From positions 1 to 24,880 of the forward strand of contig BBFE01000055.1 of the NCBI GenBank assembly GCA_001313085.1: a stretch of DNA of 24,880 nucleotides, written 5' to 3'. The position numbers and the translations under genes are program-made. Positions 1 to 8,381 of the stretch are shown piece by piece (the first letter of the stretch is position 1; every line of letters starts with the position of its first letter). Source of the stretch: Paenibacillus sp. JCM 18996 (GTDB lineage Bacteria > Bacillota > Bacilli > Paenibacillales > NBRC-103111). Below the pieces are notes generated by a model that saw nothing but the letters and a program-made list of their open reading frames with translations, searched no databases and was not told the DNA's origin.

Positions 1-1336
1 AAAGCGCGCGCTCCTGCAGCTCGCCGCGCGCGCCGAAAAGCAGCAGCACGAAATCGCGGCGCTCCGACAGCGTGAAGGCGGCGAACGTCATCACGAACAG
101 CTGCGCCAGCTTCAGCTTGGTGCCCTTCATCGAATGGGACGTGTCGATCATGCAGACCACCGGCTTTTTTTGCGGCTCTTCTAAAGTGCCGGTGACATTG
201 TAAGTCATCAGCTTGCCTTCCAGCCATTTCAAGGCAAAATACGCCTCAAACTCTTCATCGGCGAGCAGACTGGCTTCGCTCGGCAGCATATGCGTGATGT
301 CGCCGGACTGCCTGAGGTCGTCGTACGCCTCAGGCACCCGCTCGGCCTTGCGCCTTCTGCGCCGGGCCCGCAGCTGATGCAGGCTGCGGCCGACCTCGCG
401 CAGAAACTCGATCAGGTCGGGATGCCGCTTCAGCTTCCCGACCCATTCGAGATACCGCTCGAACGGCTGCCGGCGCAGCGTCCCAGCTCGCTCCCCCCAG
501 CGGCGGTTCGCAATCCGCTGGCTGGCTTCGAGCAGCTCGTGCACATTCAGGCTGTCCCGTTCCTCTTCGGAGAGGGTCTCCTTCAGCGAACGGTTCAGCC
601 ACTGCCCGAGCTCCGCCTCGAGCGCCGCGAGCGTCTCGCTGTCCCGCCGCTCGAACGCCGCAAGCTGCCTTTGCCTGCGCGCCAGCTCCTCCTGGGCCAG
701 CTTCAGCTTCGCCCTCAGCTTGTCCCGCTTCATGAATTCCCGCCGCATCTCCTCCTGCAGCGCCACAATGCGCTCCTTTAGCTCGGCGATCTCCGACTCC
801 ACGAGCGGCCGCGAATCGAGGGCGGCTTGCTTCTCTTCCACGACCTTCTTCCCTTGATGCAGCGTGAAGCCGACCAGCTGAAGCTGCTCGATCTGCTCCT
901 TGGACAGCCGTTCATTCATTTGCGCACGCATGGAGTCGGGTCCCTGCTGCCGCTTCTTCTCCATGCCGATCGCAGGCTGCGATTCTGTCTTTTTCCTGCG
1001 CGCCTCTTCCTGCTGAAAGCTATTCGTTAGCCACATTAACGATTTAACGGCTGTTTTGAAGGAAGCGCTTAGCTGTCCCGCCGTGCGGGGATGGATGGTG
1101 CGGTAGAAATACTGCTTGCGCAGCGTTCCGACCAGCCAGCGGTGAAACGGGTCCGCTTCGCTTCCCGCGTCTGTTTCCGCTTCGCCAGATAAAAAACAGA
1201 AGAAAAAATCCTCCAGCAATTCCAGCGCAAACCAGGGAACCTGCCCGCTCGCTGCAGCCACCCAGTCCTTTGCTTCAGGGGATTGGGAGAGGTAGTCCTG
1301 AAGCAGTACCCTGTCAACCTGCGTGCTCCGGATCAT
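1..1336 (-). CDS. VWA-domain protein, ViaA/CoxE-like (C-terminus beyond window)
   Basis: The frame is open without interruption from an ATG at 1336 to the left edge, about 445 residues, and it has a GGGAGG ribosome binding site just upstream. The N-terminal half is helical and charged, with a long Glu/Arg/Lys-rich stretch (about residues 110-230) that is probably coiled coil. A von Willebrand factor A domain begins near residue 390 with the MIDAS motif DTSHS followed by MKGTK. In this family the motif binds a divalent metal and mediates protein binding. The gene lies 17 bases after the RavA-like ATPase on the same strand, the usual MoxR-VWA pairing (RavA-ViaA in E. coli, YojN-YojO in Bacillus), where the two act together as a cytoplasmic chaperone-like complex. 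The C-terminal part of the VWA domain is outside the window. It is one of few long frames here with no break. The specific substrate is unknown. Confidence 0.85.
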   Translation of the reverse strand, partial: MIRSTQVDRVLLQDYLSQSPEAKDWVAAASGQVPWFALELLEDFFFCFLSGEAETDAGSEADPFHRWLVGTLRKQYFYRTIHPRTAGQLSASFKTAVKSLMWLTNSFQQEEARRKKTESQPAIGMEKKRQQGPDSMRAQMNERLSKEQIEQLQLVGFTLHQGKKVVEEKQAALDSRPLVESEIAELKERIVALQEEMRREFMKRDKLRAKLKLAQEELARRQRQLAAFERRDSETLAALEAELGQWLNRSLKETLSEEERDSLNVHELLEASQRIANRRWGERAGTLRRQPFERYLEWVGKLKRHPDLIEFLREVGRSLHQLRARRRRRKAERVPEAYDDLRQSGDITHMLPSEASLLADEEFEAYFALKWLEGKLMTYNVTGTLEEPQKKPVVCMIDTSHSMKGTKLKLAQLFVMTFAAFTLSERRDFVLLLFGARGELQERAL

Positions 1337-1353
1337 AGGCCCAGCCTCCCGTT

Positions 1354-2662
1354 CTACAGCGTGTAATCATAAGAAGCTCCAGGAATATCCCGGTCAAAAA
1401 AAAGTGTGCGGTACAGCTTCTGTAGTGCCTGCAGATGCTTCTCTCCTTCGATGCGGAGCCCTATCATCTGGACCGCGATTTTGCCGGCGTCGAGAAGGAG
1501 GAAGTTGTTCTCCAGCAACTCGTCCTGCAGCCGGCTTTCCCGCTGCTGCCATTGTATGAGCTTGCCCCGCAGGCTGCGACCTGTGTCCTCCAATTCGGAG
1601 CCGCACTCTTCGAGCAGATCACGCAGCCGCACGGTGGCGTCATGGCCGAGCTTCGCCCCATCTCCTTTTTGAACTGAAACGAATGCAGCTCCTCTTCATG
1701 CCTCTCCCACTTGGAAACGACCCGGGCGGAATGCTGCAACGGAAGCTCGTTTTCCATCTCCTTTTGCAGCACAGAACGAAACACTCCGTCAAAAAAAGGG
1801 CACGCACCTCCACCAGATCCTCCGGCTCGTCCCAAAGCATATGCGGAGTAAACACGGTGTCGAGCAAATCGACAGAGGTCCGGCCGTTCAAGGCTGCCGA
1901 GGCTTTCCAGAGGGAACCGATTTTCTTCCACCGACGGTCGGAGATTCGGTACTCTTTTTTTCCTCAAGGGCGGTCTTGAGCTGGAACAGCATAAAAAATG
2001 TACGCTTCCCCGATCGTCACATCTTCCGCCGCGCTGCGTACGGCTTCAATATCATCCAGGCTCAATAAAGAAGGGACTGGCCTCTTCGGAGCCTGGAACA
2101 TGAGCTCATAGCTGGAAATTTGCTGAAGGAAGCCTACTTCGTAACGGATCAGGAAGCGGTCGTAAAGCGCGTCGAGCAGCTCCGAATCTTCCGGCAGTTC
2201 ATTGGACGCGGCGACAAGAAAGAGGAGGGGAGAGGGTTCCTTTATCCGTCCGTTAAAAAAACACCCGTTCGTTCAAAATTGACAAAAGCGAGTTGAGGAT
2301 CGCACTGTTCGCCTTGAAAATCTCATCCAGAAAAGCGAAAGAGGCACACGGCAAATAGCCTTCCGTCTGCCTGGTATAACGATCCTGCTTAAGCGCCTGC
2401 AAAGACACCGGGCCGAACATTTCATCGGGGGTAGTAAACCGGGTCAGCAAATAGTCAAACCAGCCGCCCGTGCCGAATACATCAGCCAAAGCGCGTGCCA
2501 ACTGGGATTTCGCCGTTCCCGGAGGCCGACAAGCAGAATATTTTCCCCGCCCATGGCTCCGAGAAATAACAGCCGGATCAATTCTTCCCGTTCGAGAAAC
2601 CGTTTCTCCAGATGAGAAATCGCTTCCAATATATGTCTGCGTATTTGTTGGATATCTTTCAT
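1354..2662 (-). CDS. MoxR-family AAA+ ATPase, RavA-like (frameshifted in this sequence)
   Basis: Joining frames gives about 435 residues with the RavA order: an N-terminal helix, Walker A near residue 45, a segment LTRFTTPDEMFGPVSLQALK, Walker B FLDEIFKAN, sensor region VAASNELPED, then a second-region motif SDRRWKK and a helical C-terminus ending YDYTL. These match E. coli RavA closely in order and wording. The frame breaks at several points. One C is missing inside Walker A near 2523, where GPPGTAKSQ is split. An extra base lies in the A run at 2255-2261. Further breaks fall at T/A runs near 1956 and 1988, at A7 1791-1797 where five are needed, and near 1675. Six or more independent shifts that each restore conserved sequence point to base-calling error rather than decay. 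No strong ribosome binding site precedes the ATG. It probably works with the downstream VWA protein. Confidence 0.75.
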
Positions 2663-2789
2663 CGGTTTAGCCGCCGCTTGCCCTACGATATGTAGGGGAG
2701 CCAGGCGTAACCCCCCTTTCTGCTGCAGCCTTTCTATCTATTGTAACAGACGGGAAGGTTTATGTCCTTACCGCGCGTGCTGCTTCTGC

Positions 2790-3081
2790 TTATGGCGCAT
2801 TTTGGTTTCGCCTGTTCCTTGACCTGCTTACTGCCGGCGTGATTCTATCATCGTTAGTGCCGCCCAAATTGACACGCTTCTTCGTCGAATGGTTCTCGGT
2901 GCCCTCAGTCTTCTGTCCGTCCATAGGCAGCTGCACCAGCTCCCACTCGGTCGCCCCCAGAATCGGATCCGAAGGAAATTCATCGCCTCTTTTCAGCAGC
3001 TCCTCTCTGCCCCATTCCGTCTCATAAATTCCATCCGTCTCGATCGTTTCCCCGGAAACCGTTCATGCGTTCTTTTGCCAT
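2790..3081 (-). CDS. Small hypothetical protein, about 97 residues, one frameshift
   Basis: I do not recognise this gene with certainty. An ATG at 3081 has a good ribosome binding site (AAAGAGGTG). After about ten codons one frame shift near 3055, in a run of C and G, is needed. From there a single frame reads GETIETDGIYETEWGREELL, then a segment with DEFPSDPILGATEWELVQLP, then a basic tail with NHSTKKR, and stops at TAA 2790. The wording (a G-E-T-I-x-T-D-G-I-Y start and a T-x-W-E-L block) is coherent, and codon use resembles the neighbours. It is hydrophilic, with no signal peptide or membrane segment. It recalls the short YjzC-type proteins of Bacillales, but the likeness is loose. It is transcribed away from the GNAT remnant and towards ravA, 127 bases from that gene. 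Confidence 0.5.
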
Positions 3082-3258
3082 AAAGACACCTCTTTCCTTG
3101 AAAGTTATCATGCTTCTTGCATTAGAGTATCCGTTTTTTTGTGCGCCTTTATTTGAAAGGCCAAAGTATGATCGAGGGTTTGCTCAGGATAGTTTATTTT
3201 GACTATAAAAAACGTATGTTAGCGGTAAAAAATAATAGAGACTGCGGAGTAATTTTTT

Positions 3259-3459
3259 TTGGATATTAAAATAGATGATTTAACTGGACCTGAAGTGGCT
3301 GCATTAGTAGGGGAACATCTTCAGGGTATGGCGCAACATTCACCGCCGGAAACTGTACATGCCCTAAATCTTGATGAATTGCGAAAACCGGAAATTACAT
3401 TCTGGAGTGTGAATTATGAGTTTATTTTTTGTGCCGCCCTCCTTAAGGAGCATTGTTAA
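3259..3459 (+). pseudogene. N-terminal fragment of a GNAT acetyltransferase
   Basis: A TTG start at 3259 follows a GGAG at 3246-3249, with a T8 run in between. The product begins MDIKIDDLTGPEVAALVGEH and continues with SPPETVHALNLDELRKPEITFWSV. This is the typical opening of small GNAT N-acetyltransferases, which move an acetyl group from acetyl-CoA to an amine. After WSV the similarity becomes degraded, with a weak echo of the C-G-A-L-K-E motif, and the frame stops after 66 codons. Family members have about 150-160 residues. The acetyl-CoA binding R/Q-x-x-G-x-G/A loop is absent, and no continuation was seen in any frame before 3540. A truncated relic is therefore likeliest. A TTGACT at 3199-3204 could be part of its old promoter. 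Confidence 0.6.
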
Positions 3460-3544
3460 ATCGTCCGTTATTTGAGCACAAGCGTGTAATCGCCAGTTAC
3501 AGAGGCACGTAAGCAGGACAGCGACAGCACTAACGGCGAACGGG

Positions 3545-4747
3545 CTATTGGAAAAAGCTTCTACGCAGCTGTCCGGCCAGCTTCTCGAGCGTGCCCATCA
3601 GCGGAACATAAATCTCTCCGTCACGGAAGCCCATATCTCCGAGGGGGACTTGCTTCACTCCAGCTGGACTGGCGGTCCGGATCCGATGATTGGCCAAATC
3701 GTACTCGATCGTTACAAAATCCTTTCTTACAATGGCCTTATGCCGCTGTTCGTCCCATATGACCGTTCCTCCTGCAGCCTCTGCAAGAGGGCGGAGAGGC
3801 ACCCTGACGTCCCCGTCGCTGTATTGATACTGATGAAAAAAAACAACCCTAGCGGAGGCCACTATCACCTCTAAAGGAAGATGGCTGTTGACATCCTGCG
3901 AGCCCGGCACAGCCGCTGCTAAGGCCGCGTGCACACGGGCTCTGTTGAGATATAAAGCGTCCAGGTCCGCCGGCCATTGCTGGGTCCACTTCAGTTTTCC
4001 GACAGGAAACTGCACTGGTGCCACCTTCGGAGTGAGCGGTGCAAAAGCGTACCCTTTCTTTTTTTGTAAAAGGAAATGATCTCCGGCAGCGCCTTTACCG
4101 TTTCCTTGTGGCCCGGTCCGTCGTGCAGCAGAACAACCAGTTCGTGCTTCAGAGGCTGTGTGGCGACGGTTTGGACGATCTGCCCGGCAGGAACGTGATT
4201 GCCTTTGGAATCGCCGCTGTCGATATGCCAATCGTACACGATATAGCCGGCTTCCTTCATGTATCGGTAGTAATGCTGGTCGAAATGGCTGTAAGTGCCT
4301 CCCGGAGCTCTCACGAGCTGCGGCCGGATGCCGCTGATGCCGTACACAATCTGTTCCGTCCGCTGGACTTCGTTCCAGAACGTTTGAAAGCTGCTGTACA
4401 GACGGGTGTAAGCATGGTCGTAGCAGTGATTGCCGATGGCGTGGCCTTCCCGGAGCGCTCTGCGGATAAGGCCGGGTTCCTGTCCGGCTCTTTCCCCTTG
4501 GACGAAAAACGTCGCCTTCACACGTTCTCTATGCAGAATATCCAAAACTTCGGAAGTCAAAGGCGTAGGTCCGTCGTCAAACGTCAGATAAACAGTGGGG
4601 GGAGAGGGCTTGATATTTTGAGATGATAGCGCAGGATCTGCAGCTATGGTGTAGTGGGGAGACGACGCAAAAAAACACTCCGCATACAATTAATGCGATC
4701 AACCAAAATTTCCTGATGAAGAGATAGTCCGATTTTCGCTGCGGCAT
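3545..4747 (-). CDS. Membrane-anchored polysaccharide deacetylase (NodB domain) with copper-amine-oxidase-N stalk domain
   Basis: The start is placed at ATG 4747, with GGAGGAAGGAG about 12 bases upstream. The N-terminus (MPQRKSDYLFIRKFW, then a hydrophobic stretch ending in VFFASSPHY) is a signal or membrane anchor. The NodB homology domain follows: TFDDGPT with the catalytic Asp, the metal-binding pair in GNHCYDH, RAPGGTYS, the DWHIDSGDS motif, and LLHDGPGHKET with the last His. The C-terminal 150 residues carry VPLRPLAEAAGGTVIWD and a later YVPL, typical of copper amine oxidase N-terminal (stalk) domains. Such enzymes remove N- or O-acetyl groups from peptidoglycan or exopolysaccharide outside the cell. 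Two frame shifts are bridged: A7 at 4669-4675 (six needed) and T7 at 4059-4065. An A8 run at 3837-3844 stays in frame but may add a Phe. The true substrate is not evident. Confidence 0.85.
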
Positions 4748-5088
4748 CCGTTTTGATGTCTCCTTCCTCCATAATGGATGACCTGAATATTTTAGTTTGA
4801 ACCGGAAACGTCAAAAGAACCCGAGGAAGGAATTACCTCCCGCAGGTTTTTTTGACGATGGTGAGCACAACCATCAGATTGAAAAGGTATAAAAGCGGTA
4901 AATCATATTGCTGGTAACTGTCGGCTTTTTTTCTTAGATTCGGGACTTTTGGGAAAACCATGTCGTACCGCGTCGTTTTAACCAGCATAATTGCTCAACT
5001 CCGCTCAAAACGCATTTGTCTTATTATAAAGTATTTTCATCTTCAACATAATTGCTCTATTTTTTTGTGTGCCAATTCCGAAACTCTC
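4748..5088. other. 341-bp intergenic region between thiN 3' end and deacetylase start
   Basis: I see no convincing gene. The part near 4780-4815 holds a candidate promoter for the deacetylase. An 11-base direct repeat (CATAATTGCTC) occurs at 4986-4996 and 5047-5057, 61 bases apart. A T7 tract at 4848-4854 follows a weak dyad (GAGG/CCTC) and is not a good terminator. The region is richer in A/T than its flanks. Confidence 0.5.
4786..4814 (-). promoter_or_regulatory. Candidate sigma-A promoter for the polysaccharide deacetylase
   Basis: On the minus strand TTGACG (4809-4814) is followed by a 17-base spacer and AATATT (4786-4791). The -35 box is near consensus and the -10 box matches at four of six positions. 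It lies about 40 bases upstream of the deacetylase start, in front of its ribosome binding site. Confidence 0.4.
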
Positions 5089-5730
5089 TCAATCCACGCT
5101 TTGAATCACAAGAAGTTCGCCGCTCTTCAGCCGGATCGTCCCCTCCTCAGCCAATAGAACGTTGCTGATTCCCAGAGACTGTCCGATCGTTAAGGCAGCG
5201 TGGTGGAGGGGGTACTGAAACCCTTCCAGATCAATCCCCGTCACTTCCAAACTGAGCGGTAGCAGGGAGACATGGGTAAATCTCCCTTTTCTTACCGTCA
5301 AGCCGCGGTTGATAAGAGTCACTTGATTATGAGCGTCGATGATCGTGCAGCTAACCCCCTGCTTGAGGCCGATGCGAAGCAGATGGATGTTGGCCAAGGA
5401 ATGATCTAGCCGCGTCCCCAGCGCCCCAAGCAAAACGATTTCCGAAGGCCCCTGCTCCAGCGCCCAACGAAACGCAAGCTCCGTGTCCGTCCAATCCTTG
5501 TCGACCGGGTCGTAGCTGATGAACGCTTTACTGGCGCTTCGGATCTCCTCCAATTCCTCTCCGGATACGGAATCAAAATCCCCCAAAGCGATATCCGGAG
5601 CCATGCCGTGCCGAACAAGGAATAAAGCGCCCCGATCGGCGCCCGCCAGCACATCGGCGGATCGGAGAGGCTCCAAAGCCCACGTGCCCAGCGACCCACC
5701 GGTACATATAACAATCCGTTTTTCTTTCAT
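5089..5730 (-). CDS. thiN: Thiamine diphosphokinase
   Basis: This intact 213-residue frame matches the family's normal length. Thiamine diphosphokinase moves a pyrophosphate from ATP to thiamine to make thiamine diphosphate in the cytoplasm. Visible hallmarks are ICTGGSLG at the N-terminus, GADRGALFL, the metal-binding LGDFDSVS near residue 50, the KDWTDTELA block that marks this family, and LGALGTRLDHSLANIHLL near residue 100. The C-terminal half has the beta-rich thiamine-binding domain, including GFQYPL and a late GISNV segment. The ATG lies at 5730. The gene stands alone on the minus strand: the deacetylase downstream is 340 bases away, and DUF554 upstream is divergent. No thiamine riboswitch was seen in the short upstream region. 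In Firmicutes this gene often ends the rsgA-rpe cluster; that context is not visible here. Confidence 0.93.
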   Translation of the reverse strand: MKEKRIVICTGGSLGTWALEPLRSADVLAGADRGALFLVRHGMAPDIALGDFDSVSGEELEEIRSASKAFISYDPVDKDWTDTELAFRWALEQGPSEIVLLGALGTRLDHSLANIHLLRIGLKQGVSCTIIDAHNQVTLINRGLTVRKGRFTHVSLLPLSLEVTGIDLEGFQYPLHHAALTIGQSLGISNVLLAEEGTIRLKSGELLVIQSVD

Positions 5731-5841
5731 ATTCCATTCTCCTGCCTCATTGATTCCTATTTTCCCATAATAAGACTCTGCCGGTGTTATGGCAAATCGT
5801 CGTAATAATCTGTTTATTTTATAAGTCCTGGTGGAGGTGGT

Positions 5842-5907
5842 ATGTTTATTAGAGGGGTGGCCGGCACTCCGGTTTTTTCTTTTTTATACGGAAAGGTAGA
5901 GGTGTAG
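5842..5907 (+). CDS. Possible 21-residue leader ORF upstream of the DUF554 gene
   Basis: An ATG at 5842 has a GGAGG (5833-5837) four bases upstream and reads 21 codons to TAG at 5905, six bases before the DUF554 start. The ribosome binding site of the next gene lies inside it. The sequence also contains CCGG-CACT-CCGG followed by six Ts, a small hairpin that could be a weak terminator or attenuator. The frame depends on two T6 runs, which are unreliable in this window, so the peptide may not be real. Confidence 0.25.
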   Translation: MFIRGVAGTPVFSFLYGKVEV

Positions 5908-5913
5908 AATCGT

Positions 5914-6626
5914 ATGGTATTGTGGGGCACAATTGTCAATATGGCCGCAATTATTGCAGGAAGCTTGATAGGTCTGATTCTGCCTAAGCTGAGCCAAGGC
6001 GTACGGACGACGGTGATGCAGGGAATGGGGATGGCGGTGGCTGTGCTGGGCGTGACGATGACTTTGAAGACGAATAATTTTCTGATTACCGTGGCAAGTC
6101 TTGTAGCGGGTGGAATACTGGGTGAGTGGTGGGGTGTTGATAAACGGCTGGAGCGTCTGGGCGCTTTACTCGAAAGGCTGTCATCAGGCAAAGGAAAAGG
6201 GAAGGGCAGGATTGCGGAGGGCTTTGTTACGTCTACTTTGATTTACTGTGTCGGAGCGATGGCCATTCTGGGTGCAATGGACGGCGGGATTCGGAACAAT
6301 CATGATGTTTTATATACAAAAGCGATGCTGGACGGGTTTTCGTCGATCATTTTCGCTTCTGCCTTAGGCGTGGGTGTGATGTTCTCTTCCGTACCCGTCC
6401 TTGTTTATCAGGGAGCGATTGCCCTTGCGTCCACTTGGATCAGCTCACTGCTGGACCAAGCCATGCTTGATGCCATTATCGCCCAGATCACCGCGGTAGG
6501 CGGGGTGCTTATCCTGGGAATCGGCTTGAATATTCTCGAAATTAAAAAAAGGTAAATGCAGCCAATCTGCTTCCTTCCGTTCTCGTAGCAGCGCTTTTGG
6601 TACCGATGTTGGCCTGGTTCTCGTAA
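5914..6626 (+). CDS. DUF554 family multi-pass membrane protein (YdfK-like)
   Basis: The start at ATG 5914 has AGGTAGAGGTG upstream. The protein is hydrophobic throughout, with about six or seven membrane segments. It opens with GTIVNMAAIIAGSLIGLILP and has the family's typical LPKLSQGVRTTVMQGMG, then TSTLIYCVGAMAILGAMDGG and ALGVGVMFSSVPVLVYQGAIAL. Members are about 230-240 residues and are thought to be transport proteins, but no substrate has been shown. As written, the frame stops at 6555, just after an A7 run (6544-6550). With five A, reading continues with VNAANLLPSVLVAALL and ends AWFS at TAA 6624-6626, the usual last membrane helix. The gene is divergent from thiN and convergent with the histidine kinase, whose stop lies seven bases away. 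A loop of Lys/Gly between helices (near residue 95) is cytoplasmic by the positive-inside rule. Confidence 0.85.
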
Positions 6627-6632
6627 TAGGGA

Positions 6633-8184
6633 TTAGCCGGACAAAGCGGCCAAGTGATTGTGCTCCTGCGGCTTTTGCGCAAATTCCATGTCCAGCGAAG
6701 CGTCGGCCGGCAGCCGTATTACTACGGTCGTTCCCTGATTGATTTCGCTGCGGACTTCTATGCTTCCGTTGTGGTCCTCGATTATCTTCTTGGAGATCAT
6801 GAAGCCGAGGCCGGTCCCGTTTTCCTTGGTCGTGAAGAACGGCTCTCCCAGCTTAGCCAGCTTGCTCTTCGGGATTCCGACTCCTTCATCGGTGAAACAA
6901 AGCGAAATGGAATGGCTGTCCGTGCGGGTGAGGTGAATAAAGACCTTGCCTCCGTCCGGCATAGCCTCAAGCGCATTTTTTTTAAGGATATTAATAAATA
7001 CCTGCTTCAGCTTGTTTTCCGCACAAAAGACAGGAACGGGATAAGGGGGAAAGCAGGCGACAAGCTCGGTGTTATTCATTCGGGCATGGGTTTCAAGCAG
7101 GCAGATGATACTTGAGAGCGTTTGCGTCACATCGAGGAGCTGGAATTCCATACGGCGGGGGTTGGCGAGCAGCAGCATTTCGTTAGTGATCGCAGAGATC
7201 CGGTCAAGCTCCGAGTCCATAATCTTAAAATATTCCCGGTGCCGCTCGTTATGCGCTTCGAGCAGCTTTACAAAGCCTTTTAGAGCGGTCACCGGATTGC
7301 GGATTTCGTGAGCCACTCCGGCGGCGAGCTGGCCGACAACCGACAGCTTGTCCGCTTGGCGCATTAAATCCTCGACTTTTTTTTGTCCTCCGACTTGTCC
7401 TTGATTATGGCGGCGTATCCCACTCTTTCGCAGCGTTCGTAAATAGGGCAGGCTGTAAAATGGACGGGGAAGACCGTACCGTCCTTCTTCTGGCGGAAGG
7501 TGTCGAAGCCGCTATGCTGTGGCCGGAACCGATCTGCTTCCACAGCATTTCTCTTTCCCTGTGCAGTTTGGCCGGGATATTATCGTGCCGCTTGCCGCGC
7601 AGCTCCTCGAGCCGCCAACCGAACATCCTCTCATAAGCCTCATTGACATGAAAAAAATGTCCCCTTGTGCATCAATAATACAAAGCGCGTGGCTTGTGTC
7701 TTTCATGAGAAAATCCAGCAAATGGCTTTTGGCTGGCAGTTTGCTGTGTCCTTGTTCTTGCGGCTCAAAAGGTTCCTCGCTGTATACGATGTCGCATGAC
7801 TTGAGGACCATATGTTTGAATTGCCCGCTGCCGTCATACACGGGCGTTCCTTCCGACCGGATCCTGATCGAGCGTCCGTCCGTAAGCTGCTGAACTTCTT
7901 CTATGTAAAAAAGGGGAACCGGAGCAGACAGATTTCCTGAACCGCTTGACGAGACCCAAATCTTTCCGGCCGCAGCTGTGAAGCTCGATGAAATTCAACC
8001 CGATGCAGGAAGAGGCTTCCACGCCGATAATGTGACTATGGGAAGGGGAGGCGTAAAGTATACTTCCTTCGGAGTCCAGCACTTTGATCAATTCTTTCGA
8101 TAACTCGACGATAGATTGATAGATGTATTCCTGCCCGCTGTGCGGCATGTCGATCGCAAGAAGCAGCCTGTTGCTCAAAGACAT
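6633..8184 (-). CDS. PAS-domain sensor histidine kinase, sporulation-kinase type (frameshifted)
   Basis: The start is at ATG 8184 with GAGGGGG upstream. The inferred protein of about 515 residues has an N-terminal PAS domain (ILYASPSHSHIIGVEASSCI), a second PAS domain (GDIFHVNEAYERMFGW), then a HisKA domain with phospho-acceptor His in GVAHEIRNPVTALKGF. An HATPase domain follows, with an N box, FTDEGVGIPKSKL (G1), FFTTKENGTGLGF (F/G2) and GTTVVIRLP. No membrane segment is evident, so it is a soluble cytoplasmic kinase like KinA or KinE, which feed the Spo0A phosphorelay. Frames break at A7 7651-7657 (five needed), at T8 7377-7384 (six needed), and once near 7920-7950. The N box reads ILKKNALEAMP; the usual form has one Lys, so T8 at 6976-6983 probably carries three extra bases. 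No response regulator is adjacent, typical of orphan sporulation kinases. The role is inferred. Confidence 0.82.
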
Positions 8185-8251
8185 CCGTGACTCTCCCCCT
8201 CATAAGGAAAAAAATATTGCTGGATATAAGCCGATTTCATTGATATAGTTA

Positions 8252-8279
8252 ATTATAATATAACTGAAAGGGCTTTCAA
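8252..8279 (-). promoter_or_regulatory. Candidate sigma-A promoter for the histidine kinase
   Basis: On the minus strand TTGAAA (8274-8279), a 16-base spacer and a perfect TATAAT (8252-8257) point towards the kinase start at 8184. The surrounding 60 bases are strongly A/T-rich. The glycosyltransferase starts divergently at 8382, so this region serves both directions. Confidence 0.6.
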
Positions 8280-8381
8280 GAGCAAGTTTTTTTTGGTAAA
8301 CTTTTAGATAACCCGCCCTTTGTCAATAAGAGCGGGTGAACAAGTGGTATTAAGAATGATGTGCGTGAGGTGGAAGGAATT

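Noticed and set aside
290..781. Long plus-strand open frame rich in Leu and Pro
   Set aside because: It is the complement of the intact VWA frame, whose MIDAS motif and ribosome binding site settle the strand.
2839..3083. Plus-strand open frames near 2839-3083
   Set aside because: They lie opposite the small minus-strand gene and have no ribosome binding site or recognisable text.
4039..4626. 195-codon plus-strand frame over the deacetylase
   Set aside because: It lies opposite conserved NodB motifs, so it is a shadow.
4830..4860. Terminator-like dyad with T7 tract near 4848
   Set aside because: The stem is only four clear pairs with mismatches, and no plus-strand gene precedes it.
4960..5157. 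65-codon plus-strand frame overlapping the thiN 3' end
   Set aside because: Half of it is antisense to thiN, there is no ribosome binding site, and the text is not protein-like.
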